From NCBI GenBank assembly GCA_947259315.1, contig CAMYLR010000009.1, positions 69,630 through 133,629 of the forward strand: a stretch of 64,000 nt of DNA, given 5' to 3'. The notes under the pieces were generated by a model. The model was given only the letters and a program-made list of their open reading frames with translations, was not told the origin of the DNA and did no database searches. The translations under genes and the position numbers were made by a program. This DNA is from an uncultured Gemmatimonadales bacterium. GTDB lineage: Bacteria; Gemmatimonadota; Gemmatimonadetes; JACCXV01; JAHWKZ01. Shown here piece by piece: positions 16,312-27,389 of the stretch; within the stretch, counting starts at the first letter, position 1; each line of letters opens with the position of its first letter.

Positions 16312-17034
16312 TCAGTTCCGAACCCGGTACATCGCCTGGCGACACAGCCGATCTGAGCCGTGCGGCCGACGGCCCAGGTGCAGGTGCTCATCGACGAGAT
16401 CATTCAGCGCCTGACGCAGCATCGGGAACCGGTCCGCCATAAAGCCCAGCACCTCGCCCAACGAGTGACGGCGCGCGATCCGAGAGCGCGACGCGGCCGC
16501 GTAGTGGAGACGTCCCATATCCTCGTAGTAAGCGAGGCTAACCGAGCGCCGGCCGTGAACCGAGCGGTGATAGATCCAATCCGGGAAGACGCCCGTCAGG
16601 AACAGCGCCCGGTTCCCGATCTCGGCCTGCAATGCAAACGCCTCCTCGGGATCGCTAGCCTCGGCCATCGCCGATACCAGGTCGACCAAATAGACCGACT
16701 CGGATGGCGTCTCATCGTCGCTGCGCGCCTCGAGGTGATATGAAAGGAGCGCACCTACGTAGTCGGCGACGGCGCCGCCCTCATCGATTCCGTGCTCGAG
16801 GAATACACGACGGACGACGATGTAGTAGAAGAAGAACGGTGACACGTTGAGCAATCGGGGGGCTTCGAGAAGGCGGGCGAAGAGCCGCGGATCGTCGAGC
16901 AATCGGTCCAGCGAGTCTGTATCGCTGGTCAACTCCTCGAGCGGAGAGCGTTGCGATCCATCCGGGTCGAGAGTTTCGACCACAAAGTCGAGGTCCTCGG
17001 GGGTTAGACGCGCCCGGCAGTTCGGTTGAATCAG
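16312..17034 (-). CDS. Unknown helical protein downstream of moaE
   Basis: The 240-residue protein is of unknown function. It is helical and acidic at the start (RLTPEDLDFVVETLD), then has aromatic helices (SPFFFYYIVVRRVFLEHG) and NRALFLTGVFPDWI, which recall all-alpha proteins but match no family I can name. The first GTG, at 16983, cuts off a coding-looking N-terminus. A CTG at 17034 overlaps the moaE stop as CTGA and has a perfect AGGAGGTGA six bases upstream, so CTG is the likely start. It is followed at once by the second unknown gene. Confidence 0.6.
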   Translation of the reverse strand: MIQPNCRARLTPEDLDFVVETLDPDGSQRSPLEELTSDTDSLDRLLDDPRLFARLLEAPRLLNVSPFFFYYIVVRRVFLEHGIDEGGAVADYVGALLSYHLEARSDDETPSESVYLVDLVSAMAEASDPEEAFALQAEIGNRALFLTGVFPDWIYHRSVHGRRSVSLAYYEDMGRLHYAAASRSRIARRHSLGEVLGFMADRFPMLRQALNDLVDEHLHLGRRPHGSDRLCRQAMYRVRN

Positions 17035-17483
17035 GGGGGCTCACCTCCTCGCTCGCGTTCCCACTCGGGGTTCTCCTTCCAAACCCCACCATCTACGAAG
17101 ACTTCCTTCTTCCAGACCGGCAGAACCGCCTTCAACCGATCGATTCCATACTCACAGGCCGCGAACGCCTCGCGCCGATGCGGCGCGGACACCGCCACCA
17201 GGACACTCACCTCACCCACATCCACGGTTCCCAACCGGTGCGCGATCGCCAATCCGATCGTCTGCGGCCACTTGAGGGCAATTTCCGTACCGATCTCCTC
17301 GAGCGTGCGTTCCGCCAGCACCGCATACGCCTCGTACTCCAAGTGCCGCACCGCTTTGCCCTCAAAGGACTTACGCGTTGTGCCGGCGAACACGGCGATC
17401 GCGCCCGCCGCGGTGTCGGCAACGCGGCCCACAACCCCTGCTACGTCCAGCGGACCATCCGTTATTTCGAATTCCGTGCGCAT
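17031..17483 (-). CDS. moaE: Molybdopterin synthase large subunit
   Basis: MoaE, paired with thiocarboxylated MoaD, puts the dithiolene sulfurs into precursor Z to make molybdopterin. The 150-residue protein shows the family signatures: AVFAGTTRKSFEGK, HLEYEAY, HRLGTVDVGEVSV and SAPHRREAFAACEYGIDRLKAVLPVWKKE, whose lysines belong to the active site. moaD lies 48 bases upstream on the same strand, as expected for a complex made in equal amounts. The gene ends with AGGAGGTGA, which probably serves the next gene as its ribosome-binding site. Confidence 0.95.
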   Translation of the reverse strand: MRTEFEITDGPLDVAGVVGRVADTAAGAIAVFAGTTRKSFEGKAVRHLEYEAYAVLAERTLEEIGTEIALKWPQTIGLAIAHRLGTVDVGEVSVLVAVSAPHRREAFAACEYGIDRLKAVLPVWKKEVFVDGGVWKENPEWERERGGEPP

Positions 17484-17531
17484 CGTTACAGAAAACTGCC
17501 GGCAGCAGAAGCAGAACGGGAGTGCCAGCCG

Positions 17532-17789
17532 TTAACCACCGCTGACCGGGGGGATTATGGCGACCTCGTCTTCGGGCCCGATCGACGCGTCACTATCGAC
17601 ATAGCGTTGATTGACGACCAATCGAGAGCGACCCAGCAATGGCGCCAGATTCGGATACGCCGCCGATAGCGCATCGACGACCTGTGCCGCCGTCACGGGC
17701 GTCGACAACTCCATAACGGTTCGGCTGCACCCCACCGCTTCGCGAGCGGGTCCAAACAACAGCACGGTAACACCCGAAAGCGCGCTCAA
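17532..17789 (-). CDS. moaD: Molybdopterin synthase small (sulfur carrier) subunit
   Basis: MoaD is a ubiquitin-fold sulfur carrier whose C-terminal glycine is adenylated and thiocarboxylated. The 85-residue protein starts with VTVLLFGPAREAVG, contains LVVNQRYV and ends in PPVSGG, the required Gly-Gly tail. The start is a TTG that overlaps the stop of the alpha/beta hydrolase (TTGA). This gives the normal MoaD length; an open frame further upstream lies inside the hydrolase gene and is not conserved-looking. It is followed by moaE. Confidence 0.92.
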   Translation of the reverse strand: MSALSGVTVLLFGPAREAVGCSRTVMELSTPVTAAQVVDALSAAYPNLAPLLGRSRLVVNQRYVDSDASIGPEDEVAIIPPVSGG

Positions 17790-18760
17790 TGCGATGCCGT
17801 CTCGACGCGATCCAGCTCCGGCGCTTCGCGCGATACCGACGAAGACTCCAGGTGACGATTGAAGAACGCCGCTACACGGGCCGAGTATGCCGGCCGATCT
17901 GTGAAGTACGCGCCGCAGTGATGGGCACCTTTCACAAACCACGCCTCGTGCTTATCGGGTGCGATGGAGACCAGTCGCTCGGCGTGCTCGCGAGGAATGA
18001 GCGCGTCCTGGGAGCCGTGGATCACGAGCACCGGCTTGTCAATCAGCTGCGGCATTGCCGCCTCGGGTGCGATGGCCGAGAACGGGGGCTTGCCCCACCG
18101 CCGGTGCCACCATTCGACCGCCGACAGGAACACCCGACCGTCCAACCACCCGCGCAAGTGCTGGCGCGATTCCTGACGAGCCATATGCTCGAGCATCGTG
18201 CGCTGGCTCGCGAATGCGCTGTCGACTGCAATCGCCCCAACCCGCGGATCGGAACCGCCCATCAAGGCGACCGCGCCGCCCATCGAGTAGCCGAGCAGTC
18301 CTATCGCCGCGTGCGGCACCTGTTGGTTTGCCACCTCGAGCGCCGCCTTCAGGTCCTCCTGCTCCCACAACCCCATCGAGATGTTGGCTCTGTCGCTCGC
18401 ACCCCGGCCCCGAAAGTCAAACAGCAGGACATTGAATCCAGCGCGCCACAAGTAGCTCGAGATCCCCAACAGCTGCGCCTTGTGGCCCCTGTACCCGTGC
18501 ATGACGATGATCACCCGCTGGCTGTCGGGTCGTGGCAGGAACCAGCCGTGCAGCCGCACGTCGTCGGCGGTCTTGAAATCGACCGGCGAAAACTCGAGAT
18601 CGAGCTCCCACGGCGTGAACGCGAAGTTGGCATCCGGCCTAGACGAGGGCGGGCGATTGATGCGCCACGCACCGAACCAACCCAGAAAAACCCACAGACC
18701 TGCCGCCAGGGCGAGAAGACCCAGCCCCACGCCGGCCGCGATTGCGAATCCGGCCGTCAC
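17786..18760 (-). CDS. Membrane-anchored alpha/beta hydrolase
   Basis: The 324-residue protein has one N-terminal membrane segment (residues 5-30) and an alpha/beta hydrolase domain of the S9/BAAT-like kind. Visible elements are MHGYRGHKAQ with the oxyanion region, FDFRGRGAS, the nucleophile elbow GYSMGG, the acid in GSQDALIPREH and the histidine in GAHHCG. The substrate cannot be told; esterase or peptidase are both possible. It starts with GTG in a GTGA overlap with the upstream GGDEF regulator and ends overlapping moaD, so it is part of a tightly coupled run. Confidence 0.85.
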   Translation of the reverse strand: MTAGFAIAAGVGLGLLALAAGLWVFLGWFGAWRINRPPSSRPDANFAFTPWELDLEFSPVDFKTADDVRLHGWFLPRPDSQRVIIVMHGYRGHKAQLLGISSYLWRAGFNVLLFDFRGRGASDRANISMGLWEQEDLKAALEVANQQVPHAAIGLLGYSMGGAVALMGGSDPRVGAIAVDSAFASQRTMLEHMARQESRQHLRGWLDGRVFLSAVEWWHRRWGKPPFSAIAPEAAMPQLIDKPVLVIHGSQDALIPREHAERLVSIAPDKHEAWFVKGAHHCGAYFTDRPAYSARVAAFFNRHLESSSVSREAPELDRVETASH

Positions 18761-20214
18761 TCTGCGCTCTGTCGCGCCTCAGAGGTAATAGAGCGATCCC
18801 GCCCGCCGCGTTTGGCGGTGTAGAGTGCCTGGTCAGCCCAAGCGATGAGCGCGTCCTGGCGATGCTCGGGACTGGTGAAGTCCTCGGAACCAAACGGCAT
18901 ACAAGCCACTCCGCAAGATATCGTCAACGGTTTCCCCTGCAGTGCCTCGAAGTAATGGGCTTTGACCTCGCGGCGCATCCGCTCCGCCTGGCGAAACGCC
19001 CCGGCCATGCCCGTCTCCGGGAGCAGAACAGCGAACTCCTCACCCCCGTAGCGAGCAACAAGATCTGTCTCGCGGATCGTTCGCACCAGTACGCTGGCCA
19101 GTTCCTTGAGAACCGCGTCCCCGCGCTGGTGACCAAAGGTGTCGTTGACGTTCTTGAAATGATCGAGGTCGAGGAGAATCAACCCCAGATCGGAGTTGTA
19201 TCGTTCGGCGCGCTTGAACTCGTCTTCGAGGCGCTGATAGAAGTGCCGGTGGTTGTACAGGCCCGTGAGGTCGTCGGTGTTGGCGAGCGTCGACAACCGT
19301 TGATTGTCAACCGCCGCCTGCTCATACAAGGCGGCGTTGGCGAGACCGTTGGCAGCCGCACTGGCCACGACCTGCGCAAAGCGGATCTCGGGTCGTGTGT
19401 ACGGCCTGTGCTCGCGCGAGGAGAGCAACACGTACTCTCCTAGCTCCTTGTGTACGTCGAGCGGAACGATCAACACCGATTTGCGACCCGGTATGCGCTC
19501 CGTTACGTCGGCCAGCAGCGGGTCGTTGTCAGTGTCATCGATCAAGACCACCCGGCGTTCGTAAGCCGCCTTGAGGATCTCCGGATACTCCTCCAGGCTG
19601 AGCTCCTGGTTTCGCATCTCCGGTTCCTCGCGCGTCGCGATCAAGATGCCGGTCCGCTCGTCGATCACTTTGATCAGCGACACTCGATCCGACTTGACCA
19701 CCGCCCCGAGCTCACTCACGATCGTGAACAGAACTTCATCGCTATCCAACGATGAGCTGACCGCTTGGGAAATGCGCAGCATCGCGGCCAGATCGTCGTG
19801 GTATCGCTTGACCTCGAGGTTGGTTCGAATCCGGGCGTCGAGCTCATCAAAGAAGAACGGTTTCGTGACGTAATCGGCCGCTCCAGCCTCGAGTGCAACG
19901 ACCACGTCCTCGCGACCGCTCTTGGCGGTCAACATGAGGATCCGCACGTCCTTGAGGCGGGGGTCCTGCTTGAAGATGCGACACACCGCGAGACCATCGA
20001 CCTCGGGCATCATGACGTCGAGCAGCACCAGGTCGGGGGGCTCCTGGCGGGCTAGTTCTATCGCTTCACGCCCGTTTCTTGCTACAGATGTCCGATACCC
20101 CTTGAATTGCAACATCGTTGTCAATGTGTCGCAAATCGAGGGATCGTCGTCGACGACTAGGATGTGGGCATCCAGGACCGCGTCGCGGGGTGCCTCTGTG
20201 GCGGGCGCCTTCAG
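18757..20214 (-). CDS. Response regulator with REC, GAF and GGDEF domains (diguanylate cyclase)
   Basis: The protein makes the second messenger cyclic di-GMP. REC comes first, with the acidic pocket VVDDDP (residues 20-25), phosphorylated Asp66 in LLDVMMPEVDG and the Lys in YVTKPF. A GAF sensor domain covers roughly residues 150-310. The GGDEF domain follows with DDLTGLYNHRHF, the catalytic GGEEF and an upstream RETD at the position of the inhibitory I-site. No ATG, GTG or TTG lies ahead of the REC acidic residues, and a stop blocks the frame at 20221. The likely start is CTG 20214, with GAGGAGTGA six bases before it. It sits 6 bases after gyrA. The partner kinase is not in the window. Confidence 0.9.
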   Translation of the reverse strand: MKAPATEAPRDAVLDAHILVVDDDPSICDTLTTMLQFKGYRTSVARNGREAIELARQEPPDLVLLDVMMPEVDGLAVCRIFKQDPRLKDVRILMLTAKSGREDVVVALEAGAADYVTKPFFFDELDARIRTNLEVKRYHDDLAAMLRISQAVSSSLDSDEVLFTIVSELGAVVKSDRVSLIKVIDERTGILIATREEPEMRNQELSLEEYPEILKAAYERRVVLIDDTDNDPLLADVTERIPGRKSVLIVPLDVHKELGEYVLLSSREHRPYTRPEIRFAQVVASAAANGLANAALYEQAAVDNQRLSTLANTDDLTGLYNHRHFYQRLEDEFKRAERYNSDLGLILLDLDHFKNVNDTFGHQRGDAVLKELASVLVRTIRETDLVARYGGEEFAVLLPETGMAGAFRQAERMRREVKAHYFEALQGKPLTISCGVACMPFGSEDFTSPEHRQDALIAWADQALYTAKRGGRDRSITSEARQSAE

Positions 20215-20220
20215 ACAGCT

Positions 20221-22722
20221 TCACTCCTCTTCAGGTCGCAGGGGGAGCTGCTCCACGGGGTCTTGTGACGAAGCAGCGCTCTCTGCCTCGTCGTCAAGCA
20301 CGACCCGTGCCACGTCCCCTACGCGATGACCTTCCTCGAGGTTGATCAGCTTGACGCCTTGGGTCGCACGACCCATTACCCGCACCCCCTTGACCGGGAA
20401 ACGGATGATTATGCCGCCGGTCGTCACGACCATGAGCTCGTCCTCCCCGACGACCTCTTTGACCGCCACCAGCGGCCCGGTCTTCTTGGTCGGCTTGAGG
20501 GTCTTGATACCCTTCCCGCCGCGGTGGGTGACCCGATAATCCGCGATCCGAGTCCGCTTGCCGAAGCCGTTCTCGGTTACCGCCATCAGCGCGTTGTTCT
20601 CGTTTCGAACAACTACCATACCGAGCACGCCGTCGTCCTTGCCTTGCAGCGTCACCCCCTTCACTCCGCGGGTCGCACGACCCATATCGCGGACCTCTTC
20701 TTCCGAGAATCGAATCGCCTGTCCCTTCCTGGTAGCCAGGATCACGTCGTTCGTCCCGTCGGTGAGCTGGGCATCGATCAGACGATCGTCATCGTCGATG
20801 TTGATCGCGATGATGCCCCCGCGGCGCGGATTGCCGTATGCCGACAGCACCGTCTTCTTGATGATGCCGCTCTCGGTCGCCATCAACACGTGGTGCTTGT
20901 CGTCGAACTCGCGGACGCTTATGACGCCGGCGACTTGATCACCGGAGTCAAGCTCCAACAGGTTGACGATCGGCCGCCCGCGACTGACGCGACCGGCTTG
21001 GGGAATGTCGTACACCTTGAGCCAATGACACTGACCGCGTTCGGTCAACACCAGCAGGTAATCGTGTGTAGTCGCCACGTACAACCGCTCGATCCAGTCG
21101 TCGTCCTTGGTGCCCATCCCGGTTATACCGCGCCCACCGCGGCGCTGGCGTCGATACGTTGTCGCGGCGATGCGCTTGATGTAACCGGTGTGGCTGATCG
21201 TCACGACCATATCTTCTTCGGCGATCAGGTCCTCCATCGATAAGTCGGCGCCACCGGGGAGGATCTCGGTCCGCCGTTCATCGCCGTATTTGTCGGACAA
21301 CTCTGTGAGCTCGTCTTTGATCAGCTGCATGCGTAGCCGCTCGGATCCGAGCAGCTCCTTGAGCCGCGCGATCGTCTCCAGCAAGGCCTGGTACTCTTCC
21401 TCCAGCTTGTCGCGCTCGAGCCCCGTCAGACGTGCCAGCCGCATATCCAGAATCGCTTGAGCCTGGCGCTCACTCAAGCCGAACTCCTCCATCAGCCCCG
21501 AGCGCGCAGCCTCTGTGTCGTCCGCCGATTTGATCAGCTGCACGACCGCATCGATGTTCTCGAGGGCGATCCTCAAGCCTTCCAGGATGTGGGCTCGGGA
21601 CTCCGCCTCCTCCAACTCGTGCCGGGCCCGCCGTACGACGACATCGTGACGATGGGCGACAAACCGCTCGAGCATCTCCTTGAGCCCCATCTCCTTGGGG
21701 ATGTTGTCCACGAGCGCCAGGTTGATGATCCCGAACGTCCACTCCATCTGCGTTGACTTGTAGAGGTTGTTGAGCACGACCTCGGGGATCGTGCCCTTCT
21801 TGAGCTCCACCACGACACGCATCCCGTCGCGGTCGGACTCGTCCCTCAGGTCCGAAATCCCCTCGACCCGCTTCCGGCGCACCAAGTCGACGATCTGCTC
21901 GATCAGCTTGGACTTGTTGATCTGGTAGGGGATCTCGGTGATGACAATCGCTTCGCGCCCGTTGGCCTTGGTCTCCGTCACCGCCCTCGCCCGCATCGCG
22001 ATCTTGCCGCGGCCGGTTTCGTACGCGGCACGAATTCCAGCCCGACCCCGGATGAACCCAGCGGTTGGGAAATCGGGCCCCTTGACGTGTTCCATCAATC
22101 CGTCGAGGTCGATCTCCGGATCGTCGATCAACGCGCACGTGGCAGCGACCACCTCGCGCAGATTGTGGGGCGGGATGTTCGTTGCCATGCCGACCGCGAT
22201 GCCGCTGGCGCCGTTAATCAAAAGGTTGGGCAGCTTCGACGGCAAGACCGATGGCTCCATCAGCCGGTCATCGAAGTTCGGCGCGAAATCAACGGTGTTC
22301 TTATCGATGTCTGCCAGCAACTCCGTCGCTACCGAAGCCAGGCGGATCTCGGTGTATCGATAGGCCGCCGCGGGATCACCGTCTACCGAACCGTAGTTTC
22401 CCTGGCCGTCAAGCAGCGGGTAGCGCAACGAAAAGGGCTGCACCATGCGCACCATCGCATCGTACACAGCGCCATCACCGTGCGGGTGGTACTTGCCGAG
22501 CACATCTCCAACAACCGTCGCGCTCTTTTTGTACGGCCGGTTGGGCGCCAGGCCCAGCTCTGACATCGAGTACAGAATGCGGCGGTGGACCGGCTTCAGC
22601 CCGTCGCGCACATCGGGCAACGCGCGCGCGACGATCACACTCATCGAATAATCGATGAACGATTCCTTCAGCTCATCGGCGATGTACCGCGTTACGATCC
22701 TCTCTCTAGGCTCAACAACCAT
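20221..22722 (-). CDS. gyrA: DNA gyrase subunit A
   Basis: GyrA breaks and rejoins DNA to add negative supercoils. The 833-residue protein has the catalytic Tyr123 in [10 protein letters not shown], a winged-helix/tower region and six C-terminal beta-pinwheel blades. The GyrA box QRRGGRG, in the first blade, separates it from ParC. In the quinolone-binding helix ([15 protein letters not shown]) Gly84 occupies the position of E. coli Ser83; the acidic Asp88 is kept. The C-terminus ends in a short acidic tail (PLRPEEE). gyrB is 53 bases upstream, so they form one operon, which continues into the GGDEF gene. Confidence 0.97.
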   Translation of the reverse strand: MVVEPRERIVTRYIADELKESFIDYSMSVIVARALPDVRDGLKPVHRRILYSMSELGLAPNRPYKKSATVVGDVLGKYHPHGDGAVYDAMVRMVQPFSLRYPLLDGQGNYGSVDGDPAAAYRYTEIRLASVATELLADIDKNTVDFAPNFDDRLMEPSVLPSKLPNLLINGASGIAVGMATNIPPHNLREVVAATCALIDDPEIDLDGLMEHVKGPDFPTAGFIRGRAGIRAAYETGRGKIAMRARAVTETKANGREAIVITEIPYQINKSKLIEQIVDLVRRKRVEGISDLRDESDRDGMRVVVELKKGTIPEVVLNNLYKSTQMEWTFGIINLALVDNIPKEMGLKEMLERFVAHRHDVVVRRARHELEEAESRAHILEGLRIALENIDAVVQLIKSADDTEAARSGLMEEFGLSERQAQAILDMRLARLTGLERDKLEEEYQALLETIARLKELLGSERLRMQLIKDELTELSDKYGDERRTEILPGGADLSMEDLIAEEDMVVTISHTGYIKRIAATTYRRQRRGGRGITGMGTKDDDWIERLYVATTHDYLLVLTERGQCHWLKVYDIPQAGRVSRGRPIVNLLELDSGDQVAGVISVREFDDKHHVLMATESGIIKKTVLSAYGNPRRGGIIAINIDDDDRLIDAQLTDGTNDVILATRKGQAIRFSEEEVRDMGRATRGVKGVTLQGKDDGVLGMVVVRNENNALMAVTENGFGKRTRIADYRVTHRGGKGIKTLKPTKKTGPLVAVKEVVGEDELMVVTTGGIIIRFPVKGVRVMGRATQGVKLINLEEGHRVGDVARVVLDDEAESAASSQDPVEQLPLRPEEE

Positions 22723-22775
22723 CTATGCCTACCTCATCCTCATCGTTTGCGATCGTCTTGGGATCCAGGACCGAC

Positions 22776-24755
<1,980 letters not shown>

Positions 24756-25073
24756 TTATCCCTTCGCTCTCGGATCCATTCGAAAGATCAATCGCTTCAC
24801 GCAGGTCCTTCTGCGACCCCGATTGAGTCGCTCCAACAATTCGTTCTGACGCAGCGACAATTCGCTCATCCAAGCAGAGCTGGTGACGTTCACGAGCAAC
24901 GTCTCTCCGTCCACGCGGTGCGGCTTGGCCGCACGCGCAATCTCACGCCCCACGCGGGACTCCCATTCGCGAAAAACGGCGTGCTGCTCGATCGCCGACG
25001 CGACGCCCAGGTCATCCAGGACAGCGTCCAGGACGCCGGCGATGTGTCGCGCGCGTCGCACCTTCTTGCTCAT
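24756..25073 (-). CDS. dciA: DUF721 protein, DciA-type helicase loader
   Basis: DciA proteins help load the DnaB replicative helicase in bacteria that lack DnaC or DnaI. The 105-residue protein starts with a basic segment (SKKVRRARHIAGVLDAVL), has the family core WESRVGREIARAAKPHRVDGETLLVNV, and the SSAWMSELSLRQNELLERLN helix that is typical of DUF721. ATG 25073 was chosen since it starts one base after recF's stop and matches the family's length; the frame upstream lies inside recF. The position between recF and gyrB is a common one for DUF721 genes. Confidence 0.88.
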   Translation of the reverse strand: MSKKVRRARHIAGVLDAVLDDLGVASAIEQHAVFREWESRVGREIARAAKPHRVDGETLLVNVTSSAWMSELSLRQNELLERLNRGRRRTCVKRLIFRMDPRAKG

Positions 25074-25074
25074 G

Positions 25075-26199
25075 TCACGCGGCGGCCAGACGAGGCCCAA
25101 TTCGTCCATCATCCACGCGCCACTGCACCAGGCCGTTCCCAAGTTGTGGCAGCGGCCGCGGAGTCGTCACGAACTTCTGATGACGATCGCCGAGCCACTT
25201 CAGCAGGCGGCCAGCCCGGTCTTCATCGAGCTCCGAAAACACATCGTCGAGTAGCAAGACCGGCACGTGTTCACTTTCGCTCTCGAGCAGTTCTGCCTCC
25301 GCGAGCCGCAGGGCGATCGCCGCCGTCCGCTGCTCACCCTGTGACCCAAACTGAGCCAGCCGATGGCCCCCCAGCTGGATGAGGAGCTCGTCCCGATGCG
25401 GACCGACCGTGGTCCAGCCCTGTCGCTGATCCCGCGGCTGGCTCTCGGTCAGTGCCTGCCTCCAACTCGCCGCTACACTCTCGGCGTTCGACGCCGGGTC
25501 AGCTGAACCGGGCACCGACGGCCGATACTCGAGCTCGTAACCGAGCCGATCGACGGCTCCCGCGACCTGAGCGCCGACGTCGGTGAACCGGCGCGCCAAC
25601 CGCTCAGCGATAACCGCCCTCGCGAGCACGATCACCATCCCGGTCTCGATGAGCGTCTCATCCCACGATGCAAGCTCGGGCCCGGCGACCGGGGGCCAAT
25701 TTCGCAACAGCTCGTTGCGCTGCCGCAGTGCACGTTCATACACCGGAAGGGCCCGCGCGTACCGCCGCGACGTCGAGGTCAACAAACCGTCGAGATACCG
25801 CCGCCGCTGGTCCGGCCCACCCCCGATGATCGCCAAGTCGGTTGGCGCCAAGAGCACTGCGAGGACAGAACCGGCCGCATCCGCCGGTCGGGCGACCGTT
25901 TGCCCGTCAAGCGAAACGCGCCGTGTCCGACGGTCGGCTGCCACAGCCACCCTCCGGCTTTGACCCGTTCCACACACCACGTGACCTTCGACCCGAAAAT
26001 GCTGGGCACCAAAGGCGATCGAGTCCGCGTGCCTCGTACCGCGGAACGACCGGAAACGCGCGAGGTAGTGGATAGCCTCGAGAAAATTGCTCTTCCCCTG
26101 CCCGTTTGAGCCCACCAAAACAGCTCCAGCGGGGGACACCTCGAGGGTCACGGAAGCCAAGTTTCGGAAGTGGTCGAGACCGACCTCAGTCAGCCGCAC
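25075..26199 (-). CDS. recF: DNA replication and repair protein RecF
   Basis: RecF binds gapped DNA and helps load RecA at stalled forks. The 374-residue protein is an SMC-like ATPase. It has LTEVGLDHFRNL at the start, Walker A GSNGQGKSN, the signature FGSQGEQRT and Walker B VLLLDDVFSELDEDR. It lies between dnaN and dciA, the classical origin order. The 80 bases upstream hold no obvious promoter, so it is probably read from the dnaA or dnaN transcript. Confidence 0.95.
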   Translation of the reverse strand: MRLTEVGLDHFRNLASVTLEVSPAGAVLVGSNGQGKSNFLEAIHYLARFRSFRGTRHADSIAFGAQHFRVEGHVVCGTGQSRRVAVAADRRTRRVSLDGQTVARPADAAGSVLAVLLAPTDLAIIGGGPDQRRRYLDGLLTSTSRRYARALPVYERALRQRNELLRNWPPVAGPELASWDETLIETGMVIVLARAVIAERLARRFTDVGAQVAGAVDRLGYELEYRPSVPGSADPASNAESVAASWRQALTESQPRDQRQGWTTVGPHRDELLIQLGGHRLAQFGSQGEQRTAAIALRLAEAELLESESEHVPVLLLDDVFSELDEDRAGRLLKWLGDRHQKFVTTPRPLPQLGNGLVQWRVDDGRIGPRLAAA

Positions 26200-26279
26200 C
26201 GGGCGGCTCCGTCGCGGTTACCCTGAAACACCCTTAAAATTAACTCTCATAAGGACTTCGGGCAATACGTGACGAGCTA

Positions 26280-27389
26280 TTATTCTTGCAGCCGGAGGGG
26301 CATCACGAGACACAAATAGGTGTCTTGATCATCACCTGTTGGGCGCAAGATAGCGGCCCTCTCGGGGGCTTTGAAGGTGATCTCGACTTCGTCGGTATCG
26401 ACGTAGCGGAGGACTTCTAACAAGTAGTTCGCGTTGAACCCGATATCGATCGGGTCGCCCTCGTACGTGCAGGGGATTTCGTCGCTTGCCTCTCCCACAT
26501 CCGGCGTGGAGACGTGAAACCGCATCGTGTCTTCATCGATCGACAACCGAACGCGGTGCGTCTGATCGCTCGCCATAACAGCCATTCTCCGCAGCGCTGC
26601 CATGAGACGTTCTTTATCAGCGCGCGCGAGCTTGTCGTTGTCTACCGGTATGACCTGTTCATAATTTGGGTAAGGTCCTTCGATGAGTCGGCTGAAAACA
26701 ACACCGCGATCGCCCTTAAAACCGATCTGCCGCTCATCCATCGCGACCTTTAGCTCGTCATCGGGAGCAAAGATCCGACCCACCTGTGCCAGGGCCTTTG
26801 GTGCGACGATCACACTCTGCGATGTACCGCTGCTACCATTCGATGCCGGCAGGATGTAGCGCGCCAATCGGTGACCGTTGGTCGCCACCATCTGCATCTT
26901 CTCATTCTCGAGCTCCCACAGAACACCGTTCAGAATGGGTCGCGTATCCTCGGTCGAAGCGGCAAATCGAGTATGTGCTGCCAGTTTTTCAACCGTTCCC
27001 GCAGTGACCGTCAGACCCGCATCAAAATTCAATTCTGGAAAGCTCGGAAAATCGTCTGCCGGTAATCCATGAACTTTGAAGTGGCTGCTTTCACACTCGA
27101 TCGTGATATGCTCGTTTTTGCCTTTAACCCGCACCGGGCTTGCCGGCAATGCCCGTATCATGTCGGTCAATTTCTTCGCTGGAAGCGTTACCGTTCCCGC
27201 TTTATCGACGCTCGCGGCAACGTTCATAGTAACCGACAGATCAAGATCGGTAGCCGAGACTTGAAGTGCGTCGTTATCCGCAACGAGCATCAAGTTGCCT
27301 ATAATCGGAAGCGGCGTCCGAGTTGGAACGATATTTGAAACCGCACTCAGTGTATCGAGAAACTCCGCCTGCCCAATCGTGAACTGCAT
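26280..27389 (-). CDS. dnaN: DNA polymerase III beta subunit (sliding clamp)
   Basis: DnaN forms the ring that keeps the polymerase on DNA. The 369-residue protein has the three-domain clamp layout. It begins MQFTIGQAEFLDTLSAVSNIVPTR (start only quoted for orientation up to TLSAV) and ends with the clamp-typical LRPTGDDQDTYLCLVMPLRL. GGAGG lies seven bases before the ATG. It is 281 bases downstream of dnaA, and the gap between them is an origin candidate. Confidence 0.96.
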   Translation of the reverse strand: MQFTIGQAEFLDTLSAVSNIVPTRTPLPIIGNLMLVADNDALQVSATDLDLSVTMNVAASVDKAGTVTLPAKKLTDMIRALPASPVRVKGKNEHITIECESSHFKVHGLPADDFPSFPELNFDAGLTVTAGTVEKLAAHTRFAASTEDTRPILNGVLWELENEKMQMVATNGHRLARYILPASNGSSGTSQSVIVAPKALAQVGRIFAPDDELKVAMDERQIGFKGDRGVVFSRLIEGPYPNYEQVIPVDNDKLARADKERLMAALRRMAVMASDQTHRVRLSIDEDTMRFHVSTPDVGEASDEIPCTYEGDPIDIGFNANYLLEVLRYVDTDEVEITFKAPERAAILRPTGDDQDTYLCLVMPLRLQE

